In this document: positions 63,601 through 64,000 of the stretch, piece by piece
Position numbering within the stretch: position 1 is the first letter of the stretch
Layout of the letters: each line of letters starts with the position of its first letter
Assembly (NCBI GenBank): GCA_947624445.1
Contig: CANQKF010000002.1
Location: 1 to 64,000 of the forward strand
DNA from: an uncultured Clostridia bacterium
GTDB taxonomy: Bacteria > Bacillota > Clostridia > Christensenellales > Borkfalkiaceae
Direction: 5' to 3'
DNA: 64,000 bases
The notes under the pieces: generated by a model
Seen by the model: only the letters and a program-made list of their open reading frames with translations
What the model was told of the DNA's origin: nothing
Database searches by the model: none
Translations under genes and position numbers: made by a program

Positions 63601-64000
63601 GAGGAGAAACTGCCCAAGATCGTCATCGTCGTCGATGAGCTCGCCGACCTCATGTCGGTCGCCAAGCAGGATATCGAAGCGCTCATCCAGCGCCTCTCGC
63701 AGAAGGCGCGCGCCGCGGGCATCCACCTCGTGCTCGCCACCCAGCGCCCCTCGACGGACGTCATCACGGGCGTCATCAAGAGCAATTTGCCGACGCGCAT
63801 CGCGCTCTCGGTGAGCTCGGATATCGATTCCCGCGTCATTCTCGACGCCTCGGGCGCCGAAAAGCTGCTCGGCAACGGCGACCTCATCTTCACGATCGGC
63901 GGCTCCGCCCGCGTCCGCGCGCAGGGCGCGTGGATCAGCAATAAGGAGATGAAGGCGGTCATCGACTACACCAAGGAGCACAACGAAAATTACTACGACG
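60688..64000 (+). CDS. ftsK: FtsK/SpoIIIE DNA translocase (partial, cut by window end)
   Basis: At least 1104 codons, open to the window edge. Start is GTG 60688 with SD GGAGG. N-terminal about 200 residues: four membrane helices. Residues of about 200-720: a very long Pro/Glu/Arg-rich linker with two tandem-repeat arrays. Then the FtsK alpha/beta motor: Walker A GTTGSGKS (about 870-877), VDPKHTEFTAY, Walker B IVIVVDELADLM and LATQRPSTDVITG. The motor pumps chromosomal DNA through the division septum or into the forespore. The C-terminal gamma (DNA-reading) domain is outside the window. Usual SpoIIIE is about 790 aa, so the linker is greatly enlarged. Confidence 0.95.
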   Translation, partial: MNGVGRGEKEKNKESTSVLTKETVGMTMFLFSVILTFILVTGKYVFGEVGLAIASFFIGLLGFYAYPVFALLIYTSVALIANKRWIPIRWLVAVMLLFAAVFLIVHEATAERFFLADGAVRTYGAYLSGCWNAAAGGIAGGTGGGVLFGLIAYPVRRYLTAVGAYALYALLTLTALFFTLMLTPLKKRVFPSAAEKQTKKKGTGEAKRPKKEKKRRKEQEEDPVRFSEMPAPERPPMPESPERAYAETAAAPEREGRTAYDIARERAYSAPYGYGYGYGAAQAEPRYADRYAPEPEPEPEAPVSEDIFANSPDYRGNLFFDQSSAFNRIRREGPPAAPSKPAPTASKPASKPVAKAPQPANSAPENYAGSFSRAAEAPRAGLPRRVTPVEQRPIQNDEINYPALSYQPPFKPSEEKRDYYRNDILPETAERPAAPEAPAGETDAEEGARESMRRMFGVSRDSRAPEEPSPRSSFLEEPKREEPAPRSSFLEEPKREDPAPRSSFLEEPKREEPAPRVSFLEEPKREEPSPRSSFLEEPKPEEPTQTSFFDPPKRESRGSFLDAPEREEPTRERFPEEPKRDNRDALREFFGEPPREEPRSSFLEEPKREEPRESFFEEPKREEPRESFFEEPKREEPRESFFEEPKREEPRESFFEEPKREPTRGRSSANLFDEEENFDDEPQDRGARGLREIRRPAGRQEPPKEEKPREKHIYKPYDAPPIELFQEYDETVLVPPEEIKRNTDIIIDTLKNFRVDTQIERVTSGATVTRYDIDIPRNASISSVTKHSVEIAMRLRAARGVNMYANNEAGAISIEVPNARRATVGLRSILSSREFRETKPTSLTFAIGKDIEGRCVCGDIVDMTHILVAGTTGSGKSVCLNAMIISLICKYSPEQLRLILVDPKHTEFTAYEDIPHLMINEIITDAPKTVAALKWAVEEMERRYVLFKDKTHEGGMPIHKLDDYNAALTEDEEKLPKIVIVVDELADLMSVAKQDIEALIQRLSQKARAAGIHLVLATQRPSTDVITGVIKSNLPTRIALSVSSDIDSRVILDASGAEKLLGNGDLIFTIGGSARVRAQGAWISNKEMKAVIDYTKEHNENYYD
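62101..62325 (+). repeat. 45-nt tandem repeats in the ftsK linker
   Basis: Five in-frame units of 15 codons with consensus SSFLEEPKREEPAPR (units at 62101, 62146, 62191, 62236, 62281); the last is diverged. Confidence 0.9.
62485..62679 (+). repeat. 39-nt tandem repeats in the ftsK linker
   Basis: Five in-frame units of 13 codons with consensus ESFFEEPKREEPR (units at 62485, 62524, 62563, 62602, 62641). It is a shortened relative of the 45-nt unit, lacking the A-P pair. Confidence 0.9.

Noticed and set aside
60580-63981. A 1133-codon minus-strand open frame across ftsK
   Set aside because: Antisense shadow; the plus frame encodes the full FtsK motor with all motifs in frame.

Overview
This 64-kb window comes from a GC-rich, endospore-forming Firmicute, probably an uncultured gut clostridium. 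The evidence is a set of spore genes (sleB-ypeB, spoIIE, a gerA-type receptor operon, a Spo0A-family regulator, an FtsK/SpoIIIE translocase), SigA-type promoters, Shine-Dalgarno (SD) sites and several very large secreted lipoproteins with BspA-type leucine-rich and InlB-type repeats. A Christensenellales-like lineage would fit, but that is a guess from gene content. No rRNA, tRNA, CRISPR array, transposase or phage gene was seen.

Layout. (1) 1-13.7 kb: a Gram-positive type IV pilus / type II secretion-like locus. It holds an oversized 828-aa prepilin, an ABC transporter with a secreted beta-rich protein, three small pilin-like proteins, a PilM-like protein, prepilin peptidase, PilC and PilB. 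No retraction ATPase or secretin is present. (2) 13.9-17.8 kb: an MmcQ/YjbR protein on the minus strand, then a membrane protein and an unusual membrane iron-sulfur protein fused to a TlpA-like thioredoxin. (3) 18-27.6 kb: the spore block. sleB-ypeB run forward. spoIIE and gerAA-AB-AC run in reverse. Between the ger operon and spoIIE lies a self-contained candidate transcript (strong promoter, two SD-led 10-codon ORFs, terminator). (4) 28-53.9 kb: a 3122-aa BspA-like lipoprotein, then an operon of a membrane protein, MoxR ATPase, DUF58 protein, BatA-like and GATase/VWA membrane proteins, and two more large lipoproteins. (5) 54-64 kb: gdhA, a DUF368 transporter, an iron alcohol dehydrogenase, an ABC-F ATPase, a Spo0A-family regulator and the start of ftsK/spoIIIE, which the window edge cuts.

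How it fits together. Region 1 can mature and assemble pilins. Region 4 looks like a MoxR/VWA maturation machine transcribed with large surface lipoproteins, and the giant BspA gene just upstream has a closely similar promoter. The spore block covers commitment (spoIIE with a Spo0A box), germinant sensing and cortex lysis.

Main surprises. The Spo0A-family protein has Ser at the phospho-acceptor Asp position and Gly at the switch Thr, and its promoter carries two 16-bp GTAC palindromes exactly 42 bp apart. A candidate micro-ORF transcript sits upstream of spoIIE. Three genes (mmcQ-like, iron ADH, gerAA) have promoters placed so that the mRNA should start at the ATG. A short motif (GGGGGACGTATAT-like) recurs at seven places, three of them inside genes.
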